Positions 7,471-15,106 are shown, counted from the stretch's first letter. The stretch: DNA of 17,230 nucleotides from Proteobacteria bacterium UBA7420 (GCA_002469975.1 DKMG01000043.1:1-17230), one strand, 5' to 3'. Notes: generated from the sequence alone by a model not told the origin. Numbers and translations: made by a program.

Positions 7471-9552
7471 ATGAAAACTACACAATTGTTATTTATAACC
7501 TTCTGCATTTTGACAGCGGGCTGCTCCCAAAATGATGACTATTCCTCTAGAGCAATCGGTGCAGAGTCTGAGTCTGAAAGCTGGTTATTACATGGCAGGA
7601 CTTATGACGAGTCTCGTTTTAGTCCCTTAACAGAAATTAATGATTTAAATGTTGATAGTCTTGGGCTGGCTTGGTCATTTGAAACAGGAACTAATCGAGG
7701 GCATGAGACTACTCCTATTGTGGTGGATGGCATGATGTTTATTTCAGCGCCATGGAGTGTGGTGTTTGCATTGGATTCCAAAACTGGAGAGGAAATATGG
7801 TCTTTTGATCCCAAGGCAGATAAAGATTGGGCTAGAAATGCTTGCTGTGATGTCGTTAATCGCGGGGTAGCTGTATGGGGAGAGCAAGTGATTTTTGCCA
7901 CGATCGATGGGCGGTTAATTTCTTTAGATAAATCCTCCGGTGCGGTGAATTGGGATATTTTGACCATTGATAAATCGAAACCTTATACGATTACTGGAGC
8001 TCCTAGGATCATTGATGGGAAAGTAATTATAGGTAACGGTGGCGCTGAATTTGGAGTTCGAGGCTATATCTCTGCTTATGATGTCAACGATGGTTCTATG
8101 TTATGGAGATTTTTTACAGTTCCTGGAAACCCTGACCAACCTTTTGAGTCAGAGGCTTTAGCTAAAGCAGCGGAGACCTGGTCTGGTGGGAAATGGTGGG
8201 AAATTGGCGGTGGTGGAACTGTTTGGGATTCCATGGCCTATGATCCAGATTTAAATTTACTCTATATTGGAACCGGCAATGGTTCTCCGTGGAATCGTTA
8301 CGAACGCAGTCCTGGAGGTGGAGATAATCTTTACCTATCTTCGATTGTTGCTATCAATCCAGATAATGGTGAGTATGTTTGGCACTATCAAACAACCCCT
8401 GGTGACTCTTGGGATTACACAGCCACTCAGCACATGATTTTAGCTGATCTTGAGATTGAAGGAGAGACTAGGAAAGTGCTGATGCAGGCTCCCAAAAATG
8501 GATTTTTCTATGTCATTGATAGAGTTAGCGGAGAGTTTATTTCTGCGAAAAACTACGTGCCCATGAACTGGGCATCTCATGTTGATCCAGAAACCGGCAG
8601 GCCTGTTGAGTTAGCAAGCGGCAATCATCAATTACAACCAGCTCTAACAACCCCAGGGCCTCTTGGTGGTCATAATTGGCAGCCTATGTCATATAGCCCT
8701 AAAACAGGCTTGGTATACATTCCTGCTCAAGAGACCTTGTTTGTATACTCTACAGATACTGATTATGAATATAACCCTAAAACCTGGAATACTGCTCAGC
8801 AAATGGAGATGACCTATTTGCCTAAAGATCCCAATGAATTAGCCATGGTGGACTCTGCAACTGTTGGTTACTTGTTGGCATGGGATCCAAAAACTCAAAA
8901 AGAAGTTTGGAGAGCCCAATATAAGAGGCCGTGGAGCGGAGGAGTTCTATCCACTAACGGAAATTTAGTTTTTCAGGGAACATCAGATGGGAGATTTGTT
9001 GCATATGCAGCTGATAGCGGTGAGCTTTTATGGAGCGTGGATACAGGTCAAGGCATAGTTGCACCCCCAATAAGCTATAAAATTGATGGAGAGCAGTTTA
9101 TAGGCGTCCAAGTTGGCTATGGAGGTGCTTATGCTCTTATGGGAGGTCTTGAGGCTGCAAATAAGAATCCTGAGAGAGATGGTAGGATGATGGTGTTTAA
9201 ACTTGATGGTCAAGAGCTTGAAAAGCCTGTTGCCACAATCACACAATTAAACCCCACAATTGTGGATCTGAACCCTGATTCACTCACCCTAGCAAAGGGA
9301 GAATATGAATATCATGAGCATTGTCAATTTTGCCATGGCACAGGCGCTATTGGTGGCGGCGTCATTCCAGATCTTCGGATGCTAGACACCCAAGGTAATG
9401 CTGCATTTCTAGGCAGCGTGCTTGGCGGTATTCATGGCAGCGGCATGGCCTCATTTAAGGATGTTTTGACCGTTGAACAAGGCATGCAAATCCATGAATA
9501 CATTAAGTCTCAGGCAGTTTTAACAGGCGTTGCTACAGCAGCTGAGCAGTAA
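7471..9552 (+). CDS. PQQ-dependent quinohaemoprotein alcohol dehydrogenase, lipoprotein form
   Basis: A 693-residue periplasmic enzyme that oxidises alcohols with pyrroloquinoline quinone and passes electrons to its own c-type haem. A lipoprotein signal (LTAG-C18, with Ser at +2) suggests anchoring to the outer membrane. The eight-bladed propeller carries the hallmark vicinal disulfide C125-C126 (NACCDVVNRG), TGNGSPW with the metal-ligand candidate N270, and WDY with probable catalytic base D315. The residue two after D315 is Thr, not the Asp of lanthanide-dependent XoxF-type enzymes, so calcium is predicted. The C-terminal cytochrome domain has C618-Q-F-C621-H622 and a likely axial Met in SGMASF. 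This architecture matches type II quinohaemoprotein alcohol dehydrogenases. No PQQ synthesis genes occur in the window. The substrate cannot be read from the sequence. Confidence 0.93.
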   Translation: MKTTQLLFITFCILTAGCSQNDDYSSRAIGAESESESWLLHGRTYDESRFSPLTEINDLNVDSLGLAWSFETGTNRGHETTPIVVDGMMFISAPWSVVFALDSKTGEEIWSFDPKADKDWARNACCDVVNRGVAVWGEQVIFATIDGRLISLDKSSGAVNWDILTIDKSKPYTITGAPRIIDGKVIIGNGGAEFGVRGYISAYDVNDGSMLWRFFTVPGNPDQPFESEALAKAAETWSGGKWWEIGGGGTVWDSMAYDPDLNLLYIGTGNGSPWNRYERSPGGGDNLYLSSIVAINPDNGEYVWHYQTTPGDSWDYTATQHMILADLEIEGETRKVLMQAPKNGFFYVIDRVSGEFISAKNYVPMNWASHVDPETGRPVELASGNHQLQPALTTPGPLGGHNWQPMSYSPKTGLVYIPAQETLFVYSTDTDYEYNPKTWNTAQQMEMTYLPKDPNELAMVDSATVGYLLAWDPKTQKEVWRAQYKRPWSGGVLSTNGNLVFQGTSDGRFVAYAADSGELLWSVDTGQGIVAPPISYKIDGEQFIGVQVGYGGAYALMGGLEAANKNPERDGRMMVFKLDGQELEKPVATITQLNPTIVDLNPDSLTLAKGEYEYHEHCQFCHGTGAIGGGVIPDLRMLDTQGNAAFLGSVLGGIHGSGMASFKDVLTVEQGMQIHEYIKSQAVLTGVATAAEQ

Positions 9553-9576
9553 TCAATATTCTAGCCATCAATAGTC

Positions 9577-9582
9577 TATAAT
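9577..9582 (+). promoter_or_regulatory. -10 box implying leaderless transcript of the AMP nucleosidase
   Basis: A perfect TATAAT ends 5 bases before the ATG at 9588, so a normal start point 6-7 bases downstream of the box would fall on the A of the AUG. No ribosome-binding site lies between. An 18-base-spaced TCAATA (9553-9558, 3/6) is the best -35. The gap to the upstream gene is only 35 bases, so read-through transcription is also possible. Confidence 0.42.
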
Positions 9583-9587
9583 GCGGC

Positions 9588-10361
9588 ATGGATAATAAAT
9601 ACGATATAGCTAAAGATTGGCTTCCAAGATACACAGGCATGCCTGTAGATGACTTTGGAGACTACATTCTTCTGACTAATTTTCAGAACTACGTTGAGCA
9701 GTTTTCAACCAGATTTAATTGCGATATTCAGGGCGAGAATAAACCTATGTCTTCTTGCACTAATTCCGAAGGGCTTAGCATTATTAATTTTGGTATTGGC
9801 TCACCTAATGCAGCAACGATTATGGACTTGCTGGTTGCAAGAAAACCTAAGGGAGTTTTATTTCTTGGTAAATGTGGGGGACTGAAAGAAACCTCAGAAA
9901 TTGGGAACCTTATTTTACCTATTGCTGCCATTAGAGGTGATGGAACTTCTAATGATTACTTCCCTCCAGAAGTGCCAGCCCTACCTTCATTCAAGCTTCA
10001 CAAATTTGTCTCTGATAAGATTCTAGATGCCGGGACTGATTACAGAACCGGCGTCATATATACCACCAACAGGAGAGTGTGGGAGCATGATAAAAGTTTT
10101 TTAAAGAAATTAAAGAAAACAACAGCCATCGGTATTGATATGGAGGTTGCTACTATCTTTATCGTTGGACATTATAATGAAATTCCCAGAGGCGCTTTAT
10201 TACTAGTGTCGGATGTTCCAGTGACTCCAGATGGAGTTAAAACAGAGGCTTCAGATAAAGCCGTGACATCTAAATGGGCCGATCAACATCTCGAGATTGG
10301 CATCCAGGCCATGACTGATATAGGCCAAAGCAGAGATAAGATTAAGCACTTTCGATATTAA
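9588..10361 (+). CDS. amn: AMP nucleosidase, short form (PNP/UDP phosphorylase fold)
   Basis: A 257-residue nucleosidase of the purine nucleoside phosphorylase superfamily, expected to split AMP into adenine and ribose 5-phosphate and so adjust the cellular adenylate pool. Supporting motifs are NFGIGSPNAA (67-76), the strand FLGKCGGL (92-99), IGNLILPIAAIRGDGTSNDYFPPEVPA read as 105-131 with its Arg-Gly-Asp-Gly, GIDMEVATIF (182-191, with substrate-binding M185 and E186) and the acidic SDVP (D209). E. coli Amn is about 480 residues; this protein corresponds to its catalytic C-terminal half and lacks the N-terminal regulatory domain, as do short versions in other bacteria. The methionine-start has no ribosome-binding site. 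It is convergent with the thioredoxin-like gene, 9 bases apart, with no hairpin between. Confidence 0.85.
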   Translation: MDNKYDIAKDWLPRYTGMPVDDFGDYILLTNFQNYVEQFSTRFNCDIQGENKPMSSCTNSEGLSIINFGIGSPNAATIMDLLVARKPKGVLFLGKCGGLKETSEIGNLILPIAAIRGDGTSNDYFPPEVPALPSFKLHKFVSDKILDAGTDYRTGVIYTTNRRVWEHDKSFLKKLKKTTAIGIDMEVATIFIVGHYNEIPRGALLLVSDVPVTPDGVKTEASDKAVTSKWADQHLEIGIQAMTDIGQSRDKIKHFRY

Positions 10362-10370
10362 TTAGGTCAG

Positions 10371-10802
10371 TCAAAGATACTCCTGAAAATAATTAAATAT
10401 TTCCTGCGAAGATTGCTCTCTAGCAGTCCTCATCCTATCGTTGGACTTTAGGTTGAGTGCATTCCCATGGAGATCTAAAATAAAAACCCTAGGTATGCCA
10501 TCTACTATTGTGGGCTCAAACCATTGCAGTAACTCAGTATTTCTCTCAAATCTTCCAACATCAATATTTAAAAGACTGCATCTTTCTTCGAGGTATTTTT
10601 TAATTGTAGGCAGTTGAAGTGTTCCCTCTAAAAGCCTTGCATCTGGGCACCAATTAGCTCCAAAAATGATAATTGGCTGTTTGCCAAGATTAATCGTCGA
10701 ATTAATAAATTGCTTTAACTCTTCTAAGCTAATCACAATATTGCAATAAGGTTCTGGGTGAGGGCTCAGGAGTAATTCTGTTGATTTCAAGTTGATGCTC
10801 AT
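10371..10802 (-). CDS. Thioredoxin-fold protein with one-cysteine WCPDA site
   Basis: A 143-residue cytoplasmic protein (no signal peptide) with the thioredoxin fold: beta strand PIIIFGAN (43-50), active-site helix W51-C52-P53-D54-A55, and the cis-proline loop VDGIPRVFILD. The second cysteine of the usual CxxC is Ala55, so it cannot form the normal dithiol/disulfide pair alone. Cys20 and a Cys in ERCSLLN are the only other candidates. Proteins with the related WCxDSR/WCPDAR motif exist as a minor thioredoxin-like group; they may act as monothiol reductases or in non-redox binding. It is transcribed alone, convergent with the AMP nucleosidase and divergent from the membrane-protein pair. The start lacks a clear ribosome-binding site but is the first Met. 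Confidence 0.75.
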   Translation of the reverse strand: MSINLKSTELLLSPHPEPYCNIVISLEELKQFINSTINLGKQPIIIFGANWCPDARLLEGTLQLPTIKKYLEERCSLLNIDVGRFERNTELLQWFEPTIVDGIPRVFILDLHGNALNLKSNDRMRTAREQSSQEIFNYFQEYL

Positions 10803-10869
10803 GTCTATTTTGACTATTAAAAATTGAATTTTTTTATGTTATCTATTTTAAGTGTATCCTAATGAGGTT

Positions 10870-11265
10870 ATGAGCAAACTTATAAAGTATTTCTTAACCC
10901 TCACTGCATTCTATTTAGCAATGAGAGCAATCATATCTTTATTCTTTTATGATCAATTTCCCATTGCATTTCTTGCCAGTGAATTCAGCCAAGATCAGAT
11001 GGATGAATATCGAGCCAGGGTCCTAATACCAGCATTTTTTTTAACATTTATTTATTTTACAGGTAGATATCTTTCAGGTAAAAGCCCTACATCAACAATC
11101 TGGCCGCTCCATGTTACAAGCATTTCCTTGCTTCTCACCCATATAGTTGGGTTCGTCACATTTCTGCCTTTCTCACAAGATACAACTATAATATTCCTTG
11201 TTATTTTATGTATTTCTTTTGTAACAAGAAGGGCTCACAATGAAAGAAAAAATCAAATTTTTTAA
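10870..11265 (+). CDS. Hypothetical four-span membrane protein
   Basis: A 131-residue protein with four hydrophobic segments (about 5-26, 49-66, 78-99, 104-121) and a positively charged tail (TRRAHNERKN). I do not recognise the family. The frame can begin earlier at GTG 10852 (six more residues, no ribosome-binding site) or at ATG 10870, which I prefer because MSKLIKYFLTLTAFYLAMRA is a typical membrane start; a GAGG lies just before it but too close (2 bases) to be ideal. The next gene starts 8 bases after its stop, with AAGG in between, so the two form a pair. The pairing resembles that at 6661-7262. Function unknown. Confidence 0.65.
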   Translation: MSKLIKYFLTLTAFYLAMRAIISLFFYDQFPIAFLASEFSQDQMDEYRARVLIPAFFLTFIYFTGRYLSGKSPTSTIWPLHVTSISLLLTHIVGFVTFLPFSQDTTIIFLVILCISFVTRRAHNERKNQIF

Positions 11266-11273
11266 GGTGCAAC

Positions 11274-11732
11274 ATGATCTGGATAATTAGAATATTTTTG
11301 TTAGTTTATGCAGTTTTGTATTTTGGTATTGGAGCATGGGCAATTATTGATCCTGTCAAAGATGCCATAAATCTAAGTGAAATCCCGTCATTCATGGACG
11401 CTGTTGGTTTAAAAGTTACTAGTGAAATTGGATATTCTGAAGTCGCTGGTTTGTATGGTGGCATCAATATGATTCTTGGGTTGCTCTGCTTACTAGGTTT
11501 GTTTAGCAGAGGCATTGCAACTTTTGCTCTAACATTATTGGCTTTTTTAACCTTTAGTATTGCCTTAGGAAGATACTTATTTGCTTTAATTCCATCAACC
11601 CCAACTTTCTACAACACCTTCTTTATTTTTGAGGTAGTAACTTTTGTATTTTCGTTAGCCTTTTTCTTGTATATGAAATACCTATACAACCCCAGAAAGA
11701 ATGCCCATGTAGAACATGTAACCGCTGATTAA
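11274..11732 (+). CDS. DUF4345-like membrane protein
   Basis: A 152-residue, four-helix membrane protein. After a first helix (about 5-25) it carries SEIGYSEVAGLYGGINMILGL, then a third helix with ALGRYLFAL and a last helix before a basic, cytoplasmic-looking tail. The conserved E followed by a Gly-Gly helix, with a GR in helix three, is the DUF4345 pattern, also seen in the protein at 6876-7262; the two share the layout rather than close identity. AAGG (11264-11267) is a suitable ribosome-binding site. The last 17 codons overlap the 3' end of the convergent exchanger gene by 51 bases, an unusual amount, and encode the hydrophilic tail. Function unknown. Confidence 0.68.
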   Translation: MIWIIRIFLLVYAVLYFGIGAWAIIDPVKDAINLSEIPSFMDAVGLKVTSEIGYSEVAGLYGGINMILGLLCLLGLFSRGIATFALTLLAFLTFSIALGRYLFALIPSTPTFYNTFFIFEVVTFVFSLAFFLYMKYLYNPRKNAHVEHVTAD

Positions 11733-12623
11733 AACGACTCCAGCAGTCATAAAAATTACTCGTCTGAATTGAAGTCTTGCCAGAGCAACGGCTAATAAAA
11801 TAAAGACAGCGCTTAAAGCTGCAAGAATAAAAAAATCTCTCTGCAAAACCACTGGGCTGAGTTGAACAGATCCAAAAAATCCAATAATAGGGATGACAAA
11901 AACTAAGTTAAAAACATTCGATCCAATAATATTTCCAACCACCATTTGATGTTTGCCTTTTTTCAAGGCGGCAAGGGTAGCAGCTAATTCAGGTAAGCTG
12001 GTTCCAAGCGCAATAATAGTAAGCCCCACAATCAGCTCTGGAATCCCTAGCAACAAGGCAGTGTTCTCTGCATGAATAATGGCAATATTAGCTCCAGCAA
12101 TTAAACCAAAAAGGCCAACCATAGAAAGCAAAAGACTTTTTCTTATCTCAGATGAATCTGAGACCTCTTCCTCTGCAAGAGTCTCTGTTTTTATTAACAC
12201 AAACATAAATAACATCAACACACCCACGAAACCAAGGCTCTCATCTATGGATATAGAGCCATCGACTAGCGTCAAGCCCAGCAATATCATCGAAAGCCCA
12301 AAAGGAAAAAAATTCCACAGTTGTGTTTGCGATGCGGCGCGAAAGTACAAGCAAGAAACTCCAAAAATCAGGGCAATATTTGATATGTTAGAACCTATAG
12401 CAGTTCCAAGAGCGATATCTTCATTCCCATTTAAAACACCAGAAATACCAACAAATATTTCAGGCGCAGAGGTGCCAAAGGCTATTAAAGTTAATCCGAT
12501 AATGAGATCACTAATTCCTAAGTTTTTAGCTAGCACAGAGGCATGGTCAACAAATTTATTTGCACCCCAGACAAGAATAGCAATACCTGCAAGTAGTAAA
12601 GTAATATTCGTGCCCAGTTCCAT
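11682..12623 (-). CDS. yrbG: Na+/Ca2+ exchanger family protein (YrbG/CaxA-like)
   Basis: A 313-residue inner-membrane antiporter of the calcium/cation exchanger superfamily, expected to expel Ca2+ using the Na+ (or H+) gradient. Both alpha-repeats are intact and inverted-symmetric: AFGTSAPEIFVGISG (from 48, with ion-binding E55) followed by GTAIGSNISN, and ALGTSLPELAATLAA (from 206, with E212) followed by GNIIGSNVFN. Between the halves lies a short acidic loop (TETLAEEEVSDSSE, about 146-159). About ten membrane helices and the length are normal for prokaryotic YrbG/NCX_Mj-like members. It is divergent from the reductase gene with 83 bases between starts, and its 3' end overlaps the opposite membrane-protein gene. 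Family is firm; the exact ion pair is not readable. Confidence 0.93.
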   Translation of the reverse strand: MELGTNITLLLAGIAILVWGANKFVDHASVLAKNLGISDLIIGLTLIAFGTSAPEIFVGISGVLNGNEDIALGTAIGSNISNIALIFGVSCLYFRAASQTQLWNFFPFGLSMILLGLTLVDGSISIDESLGFVGVLMLFMFVLIKTETLAEEEVSDSSEIRKSLLLSMVGLFGLIAGANIAIIHAENTALLLGIPELIVGLTIIALGTSLPELAATLAALKKGKHQMVVGNIIGSNVFNLVFVIPIIGFFGSVQLSPVVLQRDFFILAALSAVFILLAVALARLQFRRVIFMTAGVVLISGYMFYMGILSGVV

Positions 12624-12706
12624 GAAAGTATTTTAAGGCTAATGTTATTGAATTCATAATGATTTCAAGAGAACATAAGTATTTAACTCACTTGATAAGG
12701 ATCAGC

Positions 12707-13510
12707 ATGAAAATTACAGAACTTTTTAATGTCTCAGGAAAGGTAGCAATAGTAACCGGAGGCTCTAGAGGAATTGGCGAAATGATAGCCGCAGGATTTC
12801 TAGCGAATGGAGTGAAAATTTATATCACAGCCAGAAAAGAAGCTGCGCTTATAGAAAAAGCTCGAGAGCTATCTGAAATGTATGACGCAGAATGCATTCC
12901 TGTTCCATGTGACCTAAGTACCATGGAGGGCATGGAAGAATTTGTTCAGTTTATGCAATCTAAAGAAGAGCATGTTGATTTTTTAATCAATAACGCAGGA
13001 GCTTCTTGGGGAGAACCTTACGCTGAATACTCTGAAAAAGGATGGGATAAGGTCATGGACTTAAATGTTAAAAGCATATTTTATTTAACGCAAAAACTAA
13101 CTCCCATGCTCAGTCAGAAGGCTTCACAAGAAGACCCTTCAAGGGTTATAAATATAGGCTCAATTGATGGGTTGAATGTGCCTGCACTAGAGAGTTATGC
13201 CTATGGAACTTCAAAGGCCGCAGTCCATCATTTAACGCGCGTACAGGCCAAAAGATTAGTTGGAGAAAATATTCTTGTTAATGCTATTGCGCCTGGTCCC
13301 TACGAATCTATGATGCTTGGTGCTGCCGTAAATCATGATTATTCACTAATAGAGTCAAGAAATCCAAGAAAGAGAATAGGTTCTCCTGAAGACATGGCGG
13401 GACTTGTTATCTTTTTATGCTCTAGAGCTGGTGCCTATACCGTTGGTGCCGTCATACCTTCAGATGGAGGTTTAGTTGGAACTGCAGGTCATGATCTGAG
13501 TCAATCATGA
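12707..13510 (+). CDS. Short-chain dehydrogenase/reductase, RhlG/FabG-like
   Basis: A 267-residue NAD(P)H-dependent oxidoreductase, likely acting on a 3-oxoacyl or similar keto/hydroxy substrate. I chose ATG 12707 over the in-frame ATG 12659 because AAGGA (12697-12701) is well spaced before it and the family normally starts close to this point. Motifs: cofactor loop TGGSRGIG (17-24), NNAG (95-98), Ser152, and Y166-G-T-S-K170 as the YxxxK pair. The 14-residue Ser-Tyr spacing, rather than 13, and the PVPCDLST and SRAGAYTVGAVIPSDGG segments recall RhlG of Pseudomonas. TAR(50s) after the first strand suggests NADPH preference. The ATGA overlap with the next gene makes a two-gene operon. No rhamnosyltransferase is present, so a rhamnolipid role is not implied. 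Confidence 0.9.
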   Translation: MKITELFNVSGKVAIVTGGSRGIGEMIAAGFLANGVKIYITARKEAALIEKARELSEMYDAECIPVPCDLSTMEGMEEFVQFMQSKEEHVDFLINNAGASWGEPYAEYSEKGWDKVMDLNVKSIFYLTQKLTPMLSQKASQEDPSRVINIGSIDGLNVPALESYAYGTSKAAVHHLTRVQAKRLVGENILVNAIAPGPYESMMLGAAVNHDYSLIESRNPRKRIGSPEDMAGLVIFLCSRAGAYTVGAVIPSDGGLVGTAGHDLSQS

Positions 13511-14124
13511 GCCTATATGAGACATATGTTCTCCCAAAATTACTAGATTTTTGTTGTGGCTTGCAAGGATTTCAAAATAAAAGATCTCAAATTGTTCCTT
13601 TAGCTTATGGAAAAATTCTAGAAATGGGCATAGGTTCAGGGCTAAATTTTGATTATTATAATTTTGAGAAAGTGGAGGAGATTATTGGAGTGGATCCAGC
13701 TATCTCTTCTGTTGCAATAGCCAAGTCAAGAGCACCTAAATACAATTCAAAAATATCCTTTATAGAATCAAGCGCTGAAGCCCTAGACTTGGAATCGTTG
13801 TCGTTCGATTGTGTGGTGATTGGTTATAGCTTGTGCACCATCCCCAATCCTTTGAAGGCCTTAGCAGAAGCGCATAGACTTCTTAAGCCTCAAGGCTCTT
13901 TATTATTTATGGAGCATGGTTTGGCTCCTGAGCCAGGCATCCAAAAATGGCAGAATCGTCTGACCCCTGCATGGAAGAAGATAGGTGGGGGGTGTCATTT
14001 AAATCGAAATATAGAGGAGTTAATTAGCTCTTCTGGATTCTCTTTTGAGCAGCTAAGCAAGAAGTATATTAAGGGACCAAAAGTTGCGACATTTCAATAT
14101 TGCGGGAAAGCAATAAAAACTTAG
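13507..14124 (+). CDS. Class I SAM-dependent methyltransferase
   Basis: A 205-residue Rossmann-fold methyltransferase. Motif I is ILEMGIGSGLNFDYY (37-51), the acidic ribose-binding residue is D63 in IIGVDPA, and motif IV-like FDCVVIGYSLCTIPNP precedes the LKPQGSLLFMEHG strand. The C-terminal GGGCHLNRNIEELISSSGF is characteristic of the methyltransferase-11 group that includes UbiE-like and METTL7-like enzymes, whose acceptors range from lipids and quinones to small thiols; the acceptor here is not evident. The N-terminus (YETYVLPKLLDFCCG) is a short amphipathic helix often membrane-associated in that group. Its ATG overlaps the reductase stop by 4 bases, so the two are translationally coupled and likely work in one pathway. 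Its stop overlaps that of the opposite LysR gene. Confidence 0.87.
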   Translation: MSLYETYVLPKLLDFCCGLQGFQNKRSQIVPLAYGKILEMGIGSGLNFDYYNFEKVEEIIGVDPAISSVAIAKSRAPKYNSKISFIESSAEALDLESLSFDCVVIGYSLCTIPNPLKALAEAHRLLKPQGSLLFMEHGLAPEPGIQKWQNRLTPAWKKIGGGCHLNRNIEELISSSGFSFEQLSKKYIKGPKVATFQYCGKAIKT

Positions 14125-15026
14125 TTAAGCCCAATCTCCTTAAAGGCTTCAGCAATAAGGCCTCTCATCCACATATGAGATCCATCCGTGTCATCGCTTG
14201 AATGCCAGATTAGATATTGCTCAAGTGGCGGCACTTTAAAGGGCAGCTCAATAGAGCTCAACCCATGTTTTGTTGCAAAAGATTTAGCGCAAAGCAACAC
14301 CAAGTCTGAAGATCTTACAATCTCAGGGGTGACAAGAAAATGTTGAGATCTCAATGCAATCTTTGGTTTCAGCTGCATCTTTTGAAGCTCTAATTCCACA
14401 ACTGAAGCTCCTCTTTTTCTATTAGAGATATTAATAAATTTGAGCTCTAACAATTCTTCAAGAGTCGGCTTTTCAAGCTTAGTCACAGGATGGCTTGCCC
14501 TATGGGCAATCACAAAGTGATCTGAAAATACCTTCATTGCCTTGGTATCTTTTGCATTAGGGATAAAGGGATCAACGGCAAAGCTCAGCTCATTGGTAGC
14601 CAATGCATGAGGAACATCATCTCTTGCAGAATAAAAGCTTTCAACTCTAACATTTGGAGCAACTGTAGAAATTTTTTCCATTAGCTTTGCTAGAATTCGC
14701 CCTTCATTTATATCACCCAAGGAGATGCGAAAAGTTCTCTCGCTGATAGATGGATCAAATTCATCTGGCTCATTAACACTCTTTTGCATGAGCTTTAGAG
14801 CGCTCTGAATATCCTTGATAATATTCTCAGTTTTTTGCGTTGGGATCATGCCACTGCCGGTTCTAACAAATAGCTCATCATCAAACTTGTCTCTTAATCG
14901 AGACAAAGCATTGGATACAGCTGGCTGTGTAATTCCTACAACTTCAGCAGCTTTGGTAAGGCTACCCTCTGTGTATATAGAGTTCATAATCACAAATAAA
15001 TTTAAATCAAATGAACTTATTTTCAT
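14121..15026 (-). CDS. LysR-type transcriptional regulator
   Basis: A 301-residue regulator. The N-terminal winged helix-turn-helix reads GSLTKAAEVVGITQPAVSNALSRLRDKFDDELFVRT (about 21-56, given here as the motif span), the LysR signature, followed by a linker helix and a periplasmic-binding-protein-like effector domain (about 90-295). The opening FDLNLFVIMNSIYTEGSL and FVRTGSGM resemble the NodD/LinR/PcpR-type subgroup. LysR proteins usually bind a small ligand and control the divergent gene; here that is the acyl-CoA dehydrogenase at 15157, 130 bases away, with an inverted repeat between. AGGATAG lies upstream of the ATG as a weak ribosome-binding site. Its stop overlaps the convergent methyltransferase stop by 4 bases. 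Ligand unknown. Confidence 0.93.
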   Translation of the reverse strand: MKISSFDLNLFVIMNSIYTEGSLTKAAEVVGITQPAVSNALSRLRDKFDDELFVRTGSGMIPTQKTENIIKDIQSALKLMQKSVNEPDEFDPSISERTFRISLGDINEGRILAKLMEKISTVAPNVRVESFYSARDDVPHALATNELSFAVDPFIPNAKDTKAMKVFSDHFVIAHRASHPVTKLEKPTLEELLELKFINISNRKRGASVVELELQKMQLKPKIALRSQHFLVTPEIVRSSDLVLLCAKSFATKHGLSSIELPFKVPPLEQYLIWHSSDDTDGSHMWMRGLIAEAFKEIGLN

Positions 15027-15052
15027 ATTTTTTCTATCCTATAGATTTGAGT

Positions 15053-15077
15053 ATCTTGAGCGGCTATCATGTAAGAT
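15053..15077. promoter_or_regulatory. Candidate LysR operator (inverted repeat)
   Basis: ATCTT (15053-15057) and AAGAT (15073-15077) form an inverted repeat across 15 bases, in the divergent gap between the LysR and dehydrogenase genes. It also holds a T-N11-A pair (15057 and 15069), the loose hallmark of LysR boxes. It lies about 30 bases upstream of the dehydrogenase -35 candidate and near the LysR start, fitting joint activation and self-repression. Short repeats in AT-rich DNA arise by chance. Confidence 0.3.
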
Positions 15078-15106
15078 CTAAGTAAAAATAGAATTTAAAC
15101 ATAATA

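Noticed and set aside
12079..12636. Long plus-strand open frame (185 residues) opposite the exchanger gene
   Set aside because: It lies wholly antisense to the exchanger, has low-complexity Ser/Pro/Ile composition, no recognisable motif and no ribosome-binding site. The exchanger frame carries clear family motifs.
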